A stretch of 64,000 nt of DNA from the IMG/VR virus record IMGVR_UViG_3300031236_000004, positions 22,622-86,621 of that record, one strand, 5' to 3'. The DNA comes from a virus. A model generated the notes under the pieces. That model saw only the letters and a list, made by a program, of their open reading frames with translations. It was not told where the DNA came from and ran no database searches. This document shows positions 27,901-35,053 of the stretch, piece after piece. The stretch's first letter is position 1; each line of letters opens with the position of its first letter. The position numbers and the translations under genes were made by a program.

Positions 27901-28046
27901 TCGGCGTCGGCCGCGCCCTCCACCTCGAGCCACGCCTTGCGCACCGCGCTCTCGATCTTCCCGACGTCGAACGGTTGTGTGGTCCTGCCGTCCCGCTTGC
28001 GAACCGTGGTGGGCTGAACGACGGGAATATCGAACGACGATTGCAT
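24909..28046 (-). CDS. nrdJ: Class II ribonucleotide reductase, N-terminal half (with inteins 1 and 2), ending at an in-frame TAG
   Basis: 1045 codons from ATG 28046 (AGGAG ten bases upstream). An ATP-cone begins the protein (RKRDGRTTQPFDVGKI, 17-32). CGCGVGYSV at 218-226 and the spliced NP-CGEINL motif mark a reductase of the monomeric, adenosylcobalamin-dependent type; the Cys of CGEI is the expected thiyl-radical residue and its Glu the expected base. Translation stops at TAG 24909-24911 in the middle of the catalytic domain, while the same frame continues with the missing part. A sequencing error, readthrough, a split enzyme or a dead gene are all possible. Confidence 0.85.
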   Translation of the reverse strand: MQSSFDIPVVQPTTVRKRDGRTTQPFDVGKIESAVRKAWLEVEGAADAEEVHRVVSFVAATLPADVADVEQIQDLVEVALMRAKKFAVAKAYIIYRQMRSEARRERLRPNSLAVSDYIHASKYARYLPDEQRREVYDETVARVEAMHLRRFAHLPEARLAEIRRAFDLVRDKRVLPSMRSMQFGGPAVEAVHCRQYNCSATLVDRPRAFAEAMYLLLCGCGVGYSVQYEHVEKLPPIADVDSKKVVHHVIEDTIEGWANALDALVSGFIGGYHVEFAYHLIRRAGSPLKTSGGRAPGHLKLKLALERVREVLAGAQGRQLRPIEAHRVMCHAADAVLSGGIRRCLPAGTLVHLTRGLVPIEAVRAGDAARTAAGWSRVTDVIEQGTQQLVEVTTQMGPFRCTANHRVAVLTSTAAYEWKTAGSLKPGDRMVFVDHVVEGHTTSLPPWSYERSPHDHTSVDIHVPDLDEEIAWFLGYLHGNGYVHVNRTSTEGGSNCVSFSMNEQDEETPERVRRLRAVLARMGVSCSDVKLEGEETRRVSAAGKQLALYCENFKQPKVPLHVPACVLEGLPVIRGAYLAGLLDSDGGADNRPLLLLSSVYPDFVRQVRAVYASLGIVTRMKLNRPEQGTWQALWHLTLVGELPRRAFDARVAPHAVKRAPARTGTQFDYGYPREFILGEDVNYNTKWSPVSAQMTAGTAERCGVDRRGLMPIAVIEVKQGVGTSATFDLTIERDHEFVAEGLLVHNSAMICLFSLEDSELMNVKADRSWFNKEPWLANANNSVVLKRDEAKEKQFKRIFGMTRHYGEPGVLFVNDYDHVTNPCQPGWATVLTPDGIRTFDDVGVGSTIWSGVRWTKITHKVLTGVKPVFGYHTQAGVFFGTENHRVMVHGKRVEVREARSIDRALYPNQDGRSTHEIECRTTMGDHSVYDITVEAEEHTYWTGGLLVSNCGEINLQPVLEHANETRSTGWAMCNLTEINAARLTSFEDFREAAWAATVIGTLQATYTDMPYLGKVTEAIVRRDALLGVGMTGMQDAPHVACNPAF
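25200..25580 (-). mobile_element. Mini-intein 2 in the reductase, at the catalytic cysteine
   Basis: 127 residues, Cys823 to Asn949, inserted between NP and CGEINL. It has the N-terminal splicing block (CQPGWATVLTPDG), block B (GTENHRVMV) and the C-terminal block (HTYWTGGLLVSN), but no endonuclease domain. The residue before the last Asn is Ser instead of the usual His. The +1 extein residue is the predicted active-site cysteine, so the enzyme cannot work until splicing is complete. Confidence 0.88.
25809..27017 (-). mobile_element. Intein 1 in the reductase, with LAGLIDADG endonuclease
   Basis: 403 residues, Cys344 to Asn746, inserted in GGIRR-SAMICLF, a conserved substrate-site segment of reductases. 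Start Cys, end His-Asn before Ser. Block B is RCTANHRVAVL. The endonuclease helices are WFLGYLHGNGYV and YLAGLLDSDGG, both with the acidic residue kept, so it may still be active. Lower GC than the extein. Confidence 0.9.
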
Positions 28047-28067
28047 CGGCGGGCTCCTGTTCGGTTG

Positions 28068-28622
28068 TCAGACTGCTGCTTTGACGAGCTGTCGCGCGCG
28101 GCGCGGGCGACGGGGCTTCTTGTCGGCGGGGGGCGTCCGGAGGGTGCGGATGACCTCCGCCTCGCGGCGCACCGTCGCGTTCCCGACGTGCCAGGCCCGC
28201 GCGATGCGGGCCAAAAAAAACGCGTCGGCCTCGTTGTCGTTGGAGACGGACGCGCCGCAGGTCGCAGCCGCGCGCAGCATCGCCTCCTTGGTAGCGAAGG
28301 CGAGCCCGGTGGCGAACTTCTTCACGAGGACGGGCGGGACGGTGACGTAGGGGACGCGGCGCTCGGCGAGCAGGGCCTTGATCACGCCGCCGACTTCTCC
28401 CAGCTCGAACACCCGGCCCACGGAGGCGTAGGAGTAGCCCTCGACTGCCGCCGCCGTCACCAGGAGCAGCATGCCGTCGACGACGCTGCGGATGTGGGCG
28501 AGGCGCTCGCCGTCGCGGCGGTCGCCGGGATCCGCGGTGGTCACCGTTCGGACGTCTCCGCCTTCTCCGATGAGGCAGAGCCCGGTGGCGTTCAGGGACT
28601 GGTCTATGCCTAGGAACGCCAT
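28068..28622 (-). CDS. RuvC-like RNase H-fold nuclease
   Basis: 184 residues from ATG 28622; a GTG at 28643 would add seven. GIDQSLNATG at the N-terminus carries the first catalytic Asp, VEGYSYAS the Glu, and NDNEADAFFLA the last acidic pair of RuvC-type Holliday junction resolvases. The tail is strongly basic (KKPRRPRRARQ). Phages use such enzymes to resolve branched DNA before packaging. It is the first gene of the minus-strand operon, with 21 bases to the reductase start. Confidence 0.82.
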   Translation of the reverse strand: MAFLGIDQSLNATGLCLIGEGGDVRTVTTADPGDRRDGERLAHIRSVVDGMLLLVTAAAVEGYSYASVGRVFELGEVGGVIKALLAERRVPYVTVPPVLVKKFATGLAFATKEAMLRAAATCGASVSNDNEADAFFLARIARAWHVGNATVRREAEVIRTLRTPPADKKPRRPRRARQLVKAAV

Positions 28623-28644
28623 GGCCGGACAGGAGGGAGCCACC

Positions 28645-28652
28645 CTATAATT
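28645..28652 (+). promoter_or_regulatory. Candidate -10 promoter box CTATAATT
   Basis: The consensus TATAAT occurs at 28646-28651, 48 bases before the GTG at 28700, in a gap between divergent genes. No good TTGACA lies 16-18 bases upstream. The same CTATAATT octamer occurs at 62683-62690 before another plus-strand gene. Confidence 0.45.
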
Positions 28653-28699
28653 TTAGGGCGCCGCGTTGCAAGTCTGACCCGCCTCTTTGAGGAGAACCC

Positions 28700-29068
28700 G
28701 TGGCTAGCTTCACGCTTCAACAAACCACGGCCATCGTCGAGGTCAACAAGTACCAGGTCGTGAACACGGTCATCCTCGCCGTCGGCGCGGACCCGAACAT
28801 CTACGTCTTCAAGACCTCGACGCGGCGCTTCAGCCACTACGCGTCGGCCGCCGACGTGGCGCAGTGGCCCGTCGACTGCGACGTCGCCTCCCTCACCGGC
28901 GCGGCCTACTACCGCCAGCCCACCGTCACCCGGATCTGGGATACCGTCAGGATGATGAAGGCGGACCTCGCGGCCTCGCTGTTCCGGGCCCGGTCGCTCG
29001 CGAGCGAGCTGACCGAGCAGCAGGCCTCGCTCGTCGGCACGACGACCACCACGGTGACGGGGAGCTGA
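28700..29068 (+). CDS. Unknown protein, probably structural
   Basis: 122 residues from GTG 28700 with a TTGAGGAGAA ribosome binding site. The first half is beta-like and the second half helical, ending in a Thr/Ser run. No motif was recognised. It is one of two plus-strand genes between minus-strand blocks and is followed one base later by the next gene, so the two are probably made together. A small virion protein is a guess from style only. Confidence 0.55.
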   Translation: MASFTLQQTTAIVEVNKYQVVNTVILAVGADPNIYVFKTSTRRFSHYASAADVAQWPVDCDVASLTGAAYYRQPTVTRIWDTVRMMKADLAASLFRARSLASELTEQQASLVGTTTTTVTGS

Positions 29069-29069
29069 C

Positions 29070-30050
29070 GTGGCCTTCCTCCAGCAGACGCGCTCCGTGC
29101 AGCTGGTGCCCGGCGCCGCAGAGGCGTTCGTCATCCAGAACTTCATGCTGTCGGCGCTCATCCCGACGGAGCTGCCGCACCTCAACGTCTTCGTCATCTC
29201 GGTCGCGGACCCGACCGACCCCACGCAGGACGCGCTCGCTCGCGTCGCTGGCATCGCCGACCTGTCCCTCATTCCGATCGGTCGGGACGCCGGGATCGCG
29301 GCGCCGGGCCCCAACGGGATCGAGTACCTGTCGCAGGCGGCCACGGTCAGCTACTCCGACATCCAGACGGCGAACACCGCCGCGACCACGTTCGTCGACC
29401 GCGTCAGCGCGCTGGTCTCCGCCTGGATCCTCTTCGACTCCGAGTTCTACGCGCCGACGGCGACGCCCGCGACGTACCAGCTGCCCATCGTCGACGCGTC
29501 CCAGTCGCAGGCCCTCATCAACGCGTACGCGGCGGCCAAGCAGGCGGGCTACGTCCAGCTGCAGACCTCGACGGCCGCCAACGCGGCCCTCACCGCCGCG
29601 CAGGCCGACTACGCGTACAAGTCGAGCCTCCTGACCGGCATCGCGACCGTCGTCACCAGCGCGACCAAGGTCCAGACCGAGTTCGGCACCACGGTCACGC
29701 AGTTCGGCGTCCTGTACGCCACGGGCCAGACGTTCTACGCGGCCAACACCGGCGGTACCGGCGCGGCGACGTTCCTCGCGGCGCTGAACGCGGCCGTCGC
29801 GCAGCAGGGCGCGATGCCGGGCTACCTGACCGACGCGATCGCGGCCGTGACGGCGGCGACCGCCTACCAGACCGCGCGCACGAACGACGTGACCGCGTCG
29901 GCGACCGCGCTGGCCGGTGCGCAGAACACCCAGATCACGCAGGCGCAGGCGCTGACGGCCGCGAACGCGCTGACGGCCGCGGCGCTCGCAGCCGTGCTCG
30001 CCGTGTGCCCCGACTTCGACCCGACGACCGTCCCGTACGTGCACGGGTAG
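29070..30050 (+). CDS. Ala-rich unknown protein, probably structural
   Basis: 326 residues from GTG 29070. After a mixed N-terminal region (about 1-145) it is dominated by Ala/Thr/Gln helices (about 145-310) that look like a long helical bundle or coiled coil. No signal peptide, membrane helix or enzyme motif. Virion or tail-associated function is inferred from composition and from its partner gene. It is followed by about 220 bases without a gene. Confidence 0.55.
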   Translation: MAFLQQTRSVQLVPGAAEAFVIQNFMLSALIPTELPHLNVFVISVADPTDPTQDALARVAGIADLSLIPIGRDAGIAAPGPNGIEYLSQAATVSYSDIQTANTAATTFVDRVSALVSAWILFDSEFYAPTATPATYQLPIVDASQSQALINAYAAAKQAGYVQLQTSTAANAALTAAQADYAYKSSLLTGIATVVTSATKVQTEFGTTVTQFGVLYATGQTFYAANTGGTGAATFLAALNAAVAQQGAMPGYLTDAIAAVTAATAYQTARTNDVTASATALAGAQNTQITQAQALTAANALTAAALAAVLAVCPDFDPTTVPYVHG

Positions 30051-30157
30051 GCCAAAAAAGGGGTCGACCGCGCGGGCGGGCGTCGAGAAGGAGCGGAGGA
30101 CTCTAGCCCCTGACCAGGGAACCACCACCGGCCTTCCGCGCGATCGACCGAACAAGA

Positions 30158-30226
30158 GCTAGCACGCGCGACCCACGAGCGAGTGGTTTGCGCACCCCGC
30201 GCTCGCATCGGCCGTTGCGTGCTAGC
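30158..30226. other. Structured non-coding segment with a long inverted repeat
   Basis: GCTAGCACGC at 30158-30167 and its exact reverse complement GCGTGCTAGC at 30217-30226 enclose 49 bases, within which CCAC (30173-30176) can pair with GTGG (30183-30186). The whole 30051-30268 stretch has no credible gene. It is flanked by a plus-strand gene end and a minus-strand gene end, so it could be a shared terminator or RNA element, an operator, or a small RNA. No T-run and no tRNA T-loop are visible. Confidence 0.5.
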
Positions 30227-30268
30227 CGACGCGATTCTACCTCGCGCGCCTCAGTGAGGCGACACGTA

Positions 30269-30403
30269 CTACGATCGCAGCTGCGGCGGCACGTCGGGCA
30301 CGTCGTCGACGGGCATGTCGTCGTTCTCGTCGCTGCTGCAGTCCCAGTAGGTGACGCTGTTCCACGCCCAGGCCCACAGGACGCACGCGACGAAGAACGT
30401 CAC
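30269..30403 (-). CDS. Very small membrane protein
   Basis: 44 residues from GTG 30403, overlapping the stop of the gene before it as GTGA. The N-terminus is one hydrophobic helix (FFVACVLWAWAW) followed by an acidic tail (SDENDDMPVDDVPDVP). It may anchor something at the host membrane; no function is known. Coupling to a gene of clear coding character is the main reason to accept it. Confidence 0.5.
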   Translation of the reverse strand: MTFFVACVLWAWAWNSVTYWDCSSDENDDMPVDDVPDVPPQLRS

Positions 30404-30597
30404 CGGACCCGCTTGAGCTGGTCGATGCGTTCTCCCAGTTCGCGGATGATCCCGCGCAGCTCGCGCGCGGCGCACCGGATGCAGTAGTTGCCCATGCACC
30501 CGCCCTGGACGGGGTCGGGACAACCCTTGGTGTCGTTGCGCAGGACGGTCTCGACCATCTCGTTAGCGCGCCTGAGAGCCGCCGCGTCATCCCTCAC
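30400..30597 (-). CDS. Small cysteine-containing protein
   Basis: 65 residues from GTG 30597, coupled by GTGA to the DUF932-like gene. Four cysteines lie in CPDPVQGGC and YCIRCA, a possible zinc or disulphide site, and a helical basic C-terminus follows. Unknown function. Overlaps at both ends support it as a real gene. Confidence 0.55.
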   Translation of the reverse strand: MRDDAAALRRANEMVETVLRNDTKGCPDPVQGGCMGNYCIRCAARELRGIIRELGERIDQLKRVR

Positions 30598-31748
30598 GCA
30601 GCCGCCTTCTCCCTCACCGGCGGCAACATGATCTGCCCGGCGACCTCCTCCAGCTCGAGGCGCCGCTCCGGCACCGTCAGGCTCTTGGCGAACCAGCTGA
30701 TCGCGTTGGCCAGCCGGGCCTTCGTCGCCCCGCTCGGCAGCATCTCGACGTCCCCGTCGACGAACAGCTCCTTGACCTTGTCGATCTCGCCCTTGAGCAG
30801 GCCCAGCCCGGGCAGCTCCTTCCACGCCTCGGCCGGGACGATCCGGGCCTCGAGCGCCTCGCCGATGCGGCCCACGAGGGCGTTGACCTTGTCCGGCGCG
30901 AGCACCTGGTGGACCATGTCCTTCACGGCCGAGACCATGAGGTCGGTGTCGAGGCGGTAGGTCTCCTTGGAGAACACCATGTCGTCCGAGAGTCGCTTGC
31001 CGATGTGGATCTTCCGCATGACCTGCTCGAGGGTCGCCGTGTTCGTGCAGACCAGGCGCGTGCAGAACGCGTTGAGCCCGAGCGGGCCCTTGCCGAAGTC
31101 CGAGTTGGAGAGCTGGAGCCCGAAGGCCACCACCTCCTCCATGCCGCGCTTCGCGGAGGGCTGGAACACGTGCGGCAGCATCGCCTTGATGGCCCAGCGC
31201 AGGTCCCCGCCGATGCCCTCGACGGGAACCGCTCCGATCTTCCCGCACGCTTCGACGAATGCCTTGATGATCGGCTCGGAGTCCATGCGCTTGAACGAGT
31301 CGGACAGGACCCCGCGAACCTCGCCGTCGACGGAGCGGACGAGGAGCTTCTTGTTCTCCTCCTCTCGGTAGATCCGCGACAGGTTCTCGATGATCAGCTC
31401 GCGACCGTAGGGCTTGTCGAGCAGGCGGTTGACGTACGTGCTGGGGATGCCCGCGCGCTCCGCGATCTGGTCGAGGCCGTTCTTGTGGAGCCGGTTGCAG
31501 AAGTAGTGCTCGGCCTGGTGGTTGCGCGGGCCCATCAGGATGGCGTTGCTGTCCTCCTCGCCGTCGACCAGGAACTCGAGCTGGGTCGAGTCCGCGAGGC
31601 GGTCGTCCGGCGTCTCGCGGATGACCTTCTCGAAGACGGTCATCGCGCTGTGCTGCGTCCGGTGGATCATCTCCTCGAGCTTGGTCTTGAAGCCGGCGGC
31701 CGCCTCGCCGAGGGCAACGTCGTAGTCCTTGTCGCTGTGGTGGATCAT
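30594..31748 (-). CDS. DUF932-like phage/plasmid protein
   Basis: 384 residues from ATG 31748; longer frames upstream lack support. The region around VRGVLSDSFKRMDSEPII, and the overall length and pattern, resemble the DUF932 family found on phages and plasmids, whose function is not known. It is next to the peptidase/VWA gene and a MoxR-like ATPase, so the three could work together. The stop overlaps the next GTG. Confidence 0.6.
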   Translation of the reverse strand: MIHHSDKDYDVALGEAAAGFKTKLEEMIHRTQHSAMTVFEKVIRETPDDRLADSTQLEFLVDGEEDSNAILMGPRNHQAEHYFCNRLHKNGLDQIAERAGIPSTYVNRLLDKPYGRELIIENLSRIYREEENKKLLVRSVDGEVRGVLSDSFKRMDSEPIIKAFVEACGKIGAVPVEGIGGDLRWAIKAMLPHVFQPSAKRGMEEVVAFGLQLSNSDFGKGPLGLNAFCTRLVCTNTATLEQVMRKIHIGKRLSDDMVFSKETYRLDTDLMVSAVKDMVHQVLAPDKVNALVGRIGEALEARIVPAEAWKELPGLGLLKGEIDKVKELFVDGDVEMLPSGATKARLANAISWFAKSLTVPERRLELEEVAGQIMLPPVREKAAA

Positions 31749-31942
31749 GGTTTCTTCGCGCTTTCGTGGATGCACCAGATGCAAGTCACTGGTGCTCCGT
31801 AGATGGGTCGTGGCTGCAGCCACAAGACGGTTGGATGGTGGTGATCGCACAGGGAAAGTCGGTCCGTGTGCGTGAGCTTGAGGTGGAGGACGCCGTGGTT
31901 GTCGCTGTACGCGGCGTCCAGCGTGAAGCGGGGACGTGTCAC
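31745..31942 (-). CDS. Small putative zinc-binding protein
   Basis: 65 residues from GTG 31942, with GTGA and ATGA overlaps to the genes on both sides. LCDHHH in the middle and TCIWCIHE near the end could form a zinc site. No family recognised. The double coupling strongly suggests it is translated. Confidence 0.55.
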   Translation of the reverse strand: MTRPRFTLDAAYSDNHGVLHLKLTHTDRLSLCDHHHPTVLWLQPRPIYGAPVTCIWCIHESAKKP

Positions 31943-33381
31943 ACGTCCTTGTAGTGTTTGTTATGGGCGTCGTCGCACACGATGATCTCCCCGTAGCCCT
32001 CCGCGATGTGCGAGCTGTGCTCCGGCGTCACCAGCCAGATGACGGGGATCTCCGCGGGCAACCTGTTGTCCTGCGTGACCGGCGGAGCGTAGCCGTCCGT
32101 GTAGATCACGACGATGTCCGGCGCCTTGTCGTCCTCCTTGGCGTACTGCCACATGTACTTGAAGTACGCGTTGAAGTCGGTGCCGCCGCGCCCGAGCATC
32201 TGGCCGGGGATCGCGTCGCCCGTCTTGAGCACAACGTCGAGGTGGACCTCGCAGTCCCCCTGCATGTAGCGGATCTCCATGTTCTCGTCCGCCGAGAGCA
32301 TGTGGTGCAGCTCGCTCTGGACGATCTCGAGCGACCTCGTCGCCATCGAGCCCGACGTGTCCACGAACAAGAACACGCGCCACGAGCGGTCCCGCGCGCG
32401 GCCCGGCAGCGGGATGACGCGGTCGTCCTCCTCGGCGAGCCCGAGCAGGACCCGGTTCGGCGTCGCGACGGTGCGGCGCAGCTTCGAGGCGCGCGACATC
32501 TTCGCGCGGGTCGTGAAGACGTCCCACCACGGGACGACGGGGTCGGCGAGGTAGGCCTCGAGCCACTCCTCGATGCTCCCGGGCAGCGTCCCGCGCCCGA
32601 AGCCGCCGTTCGACCGGACCGCGCTGCGGAGGGTCTGCTTGAGGTGCTCGCGGGCCCGGGTAGCCTGCGCGAGCAGATCGTCTCGCGTCTCGAACTTGCG
32701 GTCCCGCGCGTCGCCGCCGTCGCCGCCCTGGCCGTCCTTGCTACCCCCTGAACCCTGCTCCTGCCCGTCGCCCTCCTGCTCGGCCCACCGGCCGTGATCG
32801 GAGCCGCCCTCGAGCAGCACCGCGATCTCGACGACCTGCACGCGCTGCATGAGGACCCACTGGTAGTCCTCGAACGAGCCGTTCGACGGCAGGTCCCACT
32901 TCTCCGGCATCACCATGCCGTCGAGGGGGTGGGGTGACGCGGTCTGGTCCCGCGCCTTCGTCTTCGCCTCGATGCGCGCGCGCAGGAACTCCTCGACTTC
33001 CGCGCGGCCCTCGTGCTCGCGGAGCAGGCAGTTGATGGCGGCATCCATGGAGATGTTGTAGACCGCGCCGGCCTTCTTCTTCTCGAGGTCCGTCGGGCAC
33101 GCCGCGAGCAGCTCGAGGTCCCGCGGGATGTGGTCGAGGAGGATGTGCAGCATCTCGTGCTCCAGCACGAAGGCGGCCGCCTTGAAGGACAGCCCCTCGA
33201 TGAACTCCGGATCGTAGAACAGCGTGATCCGCCCGTCCCGCATCCCGACGGCCATCGTCCCCATGCCCGCCACGGCCACGCGCTGGATGCTCGAGGCGAG
33301 CCTGCCGTAGAAGCTCTTCTTCATCATCAGGTGGATGAAGAACTCGGAAAGTTTGGAAGTCACAGCGGATTCTCCTATCAT
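31939..33381 (-). CDS. Metallopeptidase-like/VWA protein (DUF2201 type)
   Basis: 480 residues from ATG 33381. HEMLH at 75-79 (HExxH) in a helix, with another His at 84, fits the DUF2201 metallopeptidase-like domain. A Gly/Asp-rich linker lies near 200-230. The C-terminal VWA-like domain has the MIDAS motif DTSGS near 340 and GTDF downstream. This pairs with a MoxR-type AAA+ ATPase (35052-36320): the ATPase usually remodels the target that the VWA protein presents. The target in the phage cycle is unknown. Separated from its partner by two plus-strand genes. Confidence 0.75.
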   Translation of the reverse strand: MIGESAVTSKLSEFFIHLMMKKSFYGRLASSIQRVAVAGMGTMAVGMRDGRITLFYDPEFIEGLSFKAAAFVLEHEMLHILLDHIPRDLELLAACPTDLEKKKAGAVYNISMDAAINCLLREHEGRAEVEEFLRARIEAKTKARDQTASPHPLDGMVMPEKWDLPSNGSFEDYQWVLMQRVQVVEIAVLLEGGSDHGRWAEQEGDGQEQGSGGSKDGQGGDGGDARDRKFETRDDLLAQATRAREHLKQTLRSAVRSNGGFGRGTLPGSIEEWLEAYLADPVVPWWDVFTTRAKMSRASKLRRTVATPNRVLLGLAEEDDRVIPLPGRARDRSWRVFLFVDTSGSMATRSLEIVQSELHHMLSADENMEIRYMQGDCEVHLDVVLKTGDAIPGQMLGRGGTDFNAYFKYMWQYAKEDDKAPDIVVIYTDGYAPPVTQDNRLPAEIPVIWLVTPEHSSHIAEGYGEIIVCDDAHNKHYKDV

Positions 33382-33387
33382 TAGGTC

Positions 33388-34371
33388 ATGGTCGTGGATC
33401 AGTTCTCAGACCCCGTGCTGGCCAACCTGGCTCGGCGCGTGGTCGACCGGCCCAAGCTCGCGGCGGCGCTCAAGGACTTCGACGTCGACCCCGCGGAGGC
33501 CGAGTCTCTCCCCGACGGGGCCTTCGCCTGGCCCGAGAAGCGGGCCTTTCCCCTCCACGGCCGCGAGCACGCGATGATGTCGCGGGCCTACAGCGAAGAC
33601 CTGCCGGGCCTGCCGGCGCACGTCGCGACCGCCATCAAGCAGGCCTGCGCCGTCTACCTCGTCGACGACGCGCTGTACGCGCGCACCAAGGTCGCCGCCG
33701 CGCCGCCGCCCGCGAGCGACTACCTCCTCCCCGACATCCGCAGGCTCCGCGTCACCGACGCCGCGCAGGTCAAGGTCGCCGAGGAGCGACTCCGCACCGA
33801 GGGGAGTCGGCTCTCGCTCGAGCACCGCGCGCTCGCGAGCGCCAACCTGGCGCGGAAGGCGGCCAACTACGGCGTCAGCCTGCGCCCGGAGACGCTGAAG
33901 ATGGCGGGCGTGGCCGTCACCGATCGGCGGACGCTCGTCGACTGGCTCGAGGCCCGCTACGAGGCCGCGCCGGCCGAGCACAAGGACGGCTACCGCAAGC
34001 TCGCGGGCGCGGCCTCCAGGCTCCCGACCGAGCTTCGCGACCGAGAGGTGCAGGTCAAGCTCGCCGAGGCCATCCAGGAGCTGGACGAGAGCGCGGGACT
34101 CGACCGGCACTGGGGCCGCCGCCTCCTCGACCCCGTCCTGACCGTGTTCAACACGAAGACCGCGGGCCCTGGCGTCACGCTCGCCGGGCGCCACATCCCG
34201 ATGGCTCGCCTGGCGGCCTACCCGTCGAGCTTCTACTCCGACGTGCTCGGCCCCGACATCGTGCGCGAGGCCTCCGACGGCGCGGGCCAGTTCGACCCCT
34301 ACAAGCTCGCCGCGGTGCTCGGCACCCTGCCCGTCGACATGCAGCGCGTGCTCTCCGCGCAGATGCGCTGA
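33388..34371 (+). CDS. Unknown protein
   Basis: 327 residues from ATG 33388, seven bases from the divergent VWA gene. It is Ala/Leu/Arg-rich and mostly helical, with no transmembrane stretch or known motif. CCTATCATT at 33374-33382 resembles the CTATAATT boxes seen elsewhere and could be its promoter. Its role is unknown; being placed between the VWA and MoxR genes it could be their substrate. Confidence 0.6.
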   Translation: MVVDQFSDPVLANLARRVVDRPKLAAALKDFDVDPAEAESLPDGAFAWPEKRAFPLHGREHAMMSRAYSEDLPGLPAHVATAIKQACAVYLVDDALYARTKVAAAPPPASDYLLPDIRRLRVTDAAQVKVAEERLRTEGSRLSLEHRALASANLARKAANYGVSLRPETLKMAGVAVTDRRTLVDWLEARYEAAPAEHKDGYRKLAGAASRLPTELRDREVQVKLAEAIQELDESAGLDRHWGRRLLDPVLTVFNTKTAGPGVTLAGRHIPMARLAAYPSSFYSDVLGPDIVREASDGAGQFDPYKLAAVLGTLPVDMQRVLSAQMR

Positions 34372-34374
34372 GGC

Positions 34375-35028
34375 GTGTCGGCGCAGACCATCCTGCTCGA
34401 CGAGGGCGCGTCCCCCGTCGGCCTCGTGCGCGCGGCTCGGGCGCGGCTCGGCGACTTCGTCGCACATGAGCCCGAGTCGATCTGGATTGAGTTGCAGCAC
34501 CAAGACGTCGACGTGCCAGTCGGCAACCGGTCGAAGCTCATGGCGTGCGTCGCGCTCCTGCTGGTGCCGTCGTTCTACTGGGACGCGATCGTCTTCGAGA
34601 AGACCGCGCTCGCCTTCGCCGGCGTCCCCGGCAACCCGGAGATCCTCGAGGAGGCGACGCCCGCGCAGCTCGCGTCGGCCGTCGCCGAGGCCGCCGCGGT
34701 CATCCGCGACGCCCGGAACACGTCGTGGGAGTTCGAGTCGGAGCCGCGCGCGTACGCGGGCGTCGTCCTGCACCGGGCGGGCTTCGTCCTGGCGCCGGCG
34801 GGGCTCGACTTCGCGCAGCGAGCCCTGTCGCGCGAGAACGGACCCGAGGCCGAGGACCTGCTGGGTCAGGTGAGGAAGCGCTGGGCCGGCGTCAGCACCG
34901 ACCACCTCGAGCAGCTCTCCCTCGGGGAGACCGCCGTCGACGTCCAGATCGCGCGCCTCGCCGCCGTCGCGCTGCGCGTCCGAGAGCGCGCCGAGCGCGC
35001 GCGGCGCGACCTGGCCGACGTCGCATGA
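34375..35028 (+). CDS. Unknown protein
   Basis: 217 residues from GTG 34375, three bases after the previous stop. Helical, with many Ala/Glu/Arg, and a basic, coiled C-terminus (RERAERARRDLADVA). No family recognised. Probably co-expressed with the preceding gene. A hairpin follows at the convergent junction with the MoxR gene. Confidence 0.58.
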   Translation: MSAQTILLDEGASPVGLVRAARARLGDFVAHEPESIWIELQHQDVDVPVGNRSKLMACVALLLVPSFYWDAIVFEKTALAFAGVPGNPEILEEATPAQLASAVAEAAAVIRDARNTSWEFESEPRAYAGVVLHRAGFVLAPAGLDFAQRALSRENGPEAEDLLGQVRKRWAGVSTDHLEQLSLGETAVDVQIARLAAVALRVRERAERARRDLADVA

Positions 35029-35053
35029 GGCCGGCTGCGCCACCGCCGGGCCT
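35028..35053. terminator. Hairpin between convergent genes
   Basis: AGGCCGGC (35028-35035) can pair with GCCGGGCCT (35045-35053), with one bulged base and a 9-base loop. It lies exactly where a plus-strand gene and a minus-strand gene end, so a two-way terminator is plausible, though there is no T-run on either side. Confidence 0.35.

Noticed and set aside
30051-30268. Possible tRNA (including a CTA suppressor tRNA)
   Set aside because: No T-loop with TTC and no cloverleaf could be drawn on either strand, despite a CTA triplet and a long stem.
31749-31850. Longer start for the DUF932-like gene
   Set aside because: The added residues have no ribosome site and overlap the coupled 65-residue gene; ATG 31748 overlaps that gene's stop as ATGA.
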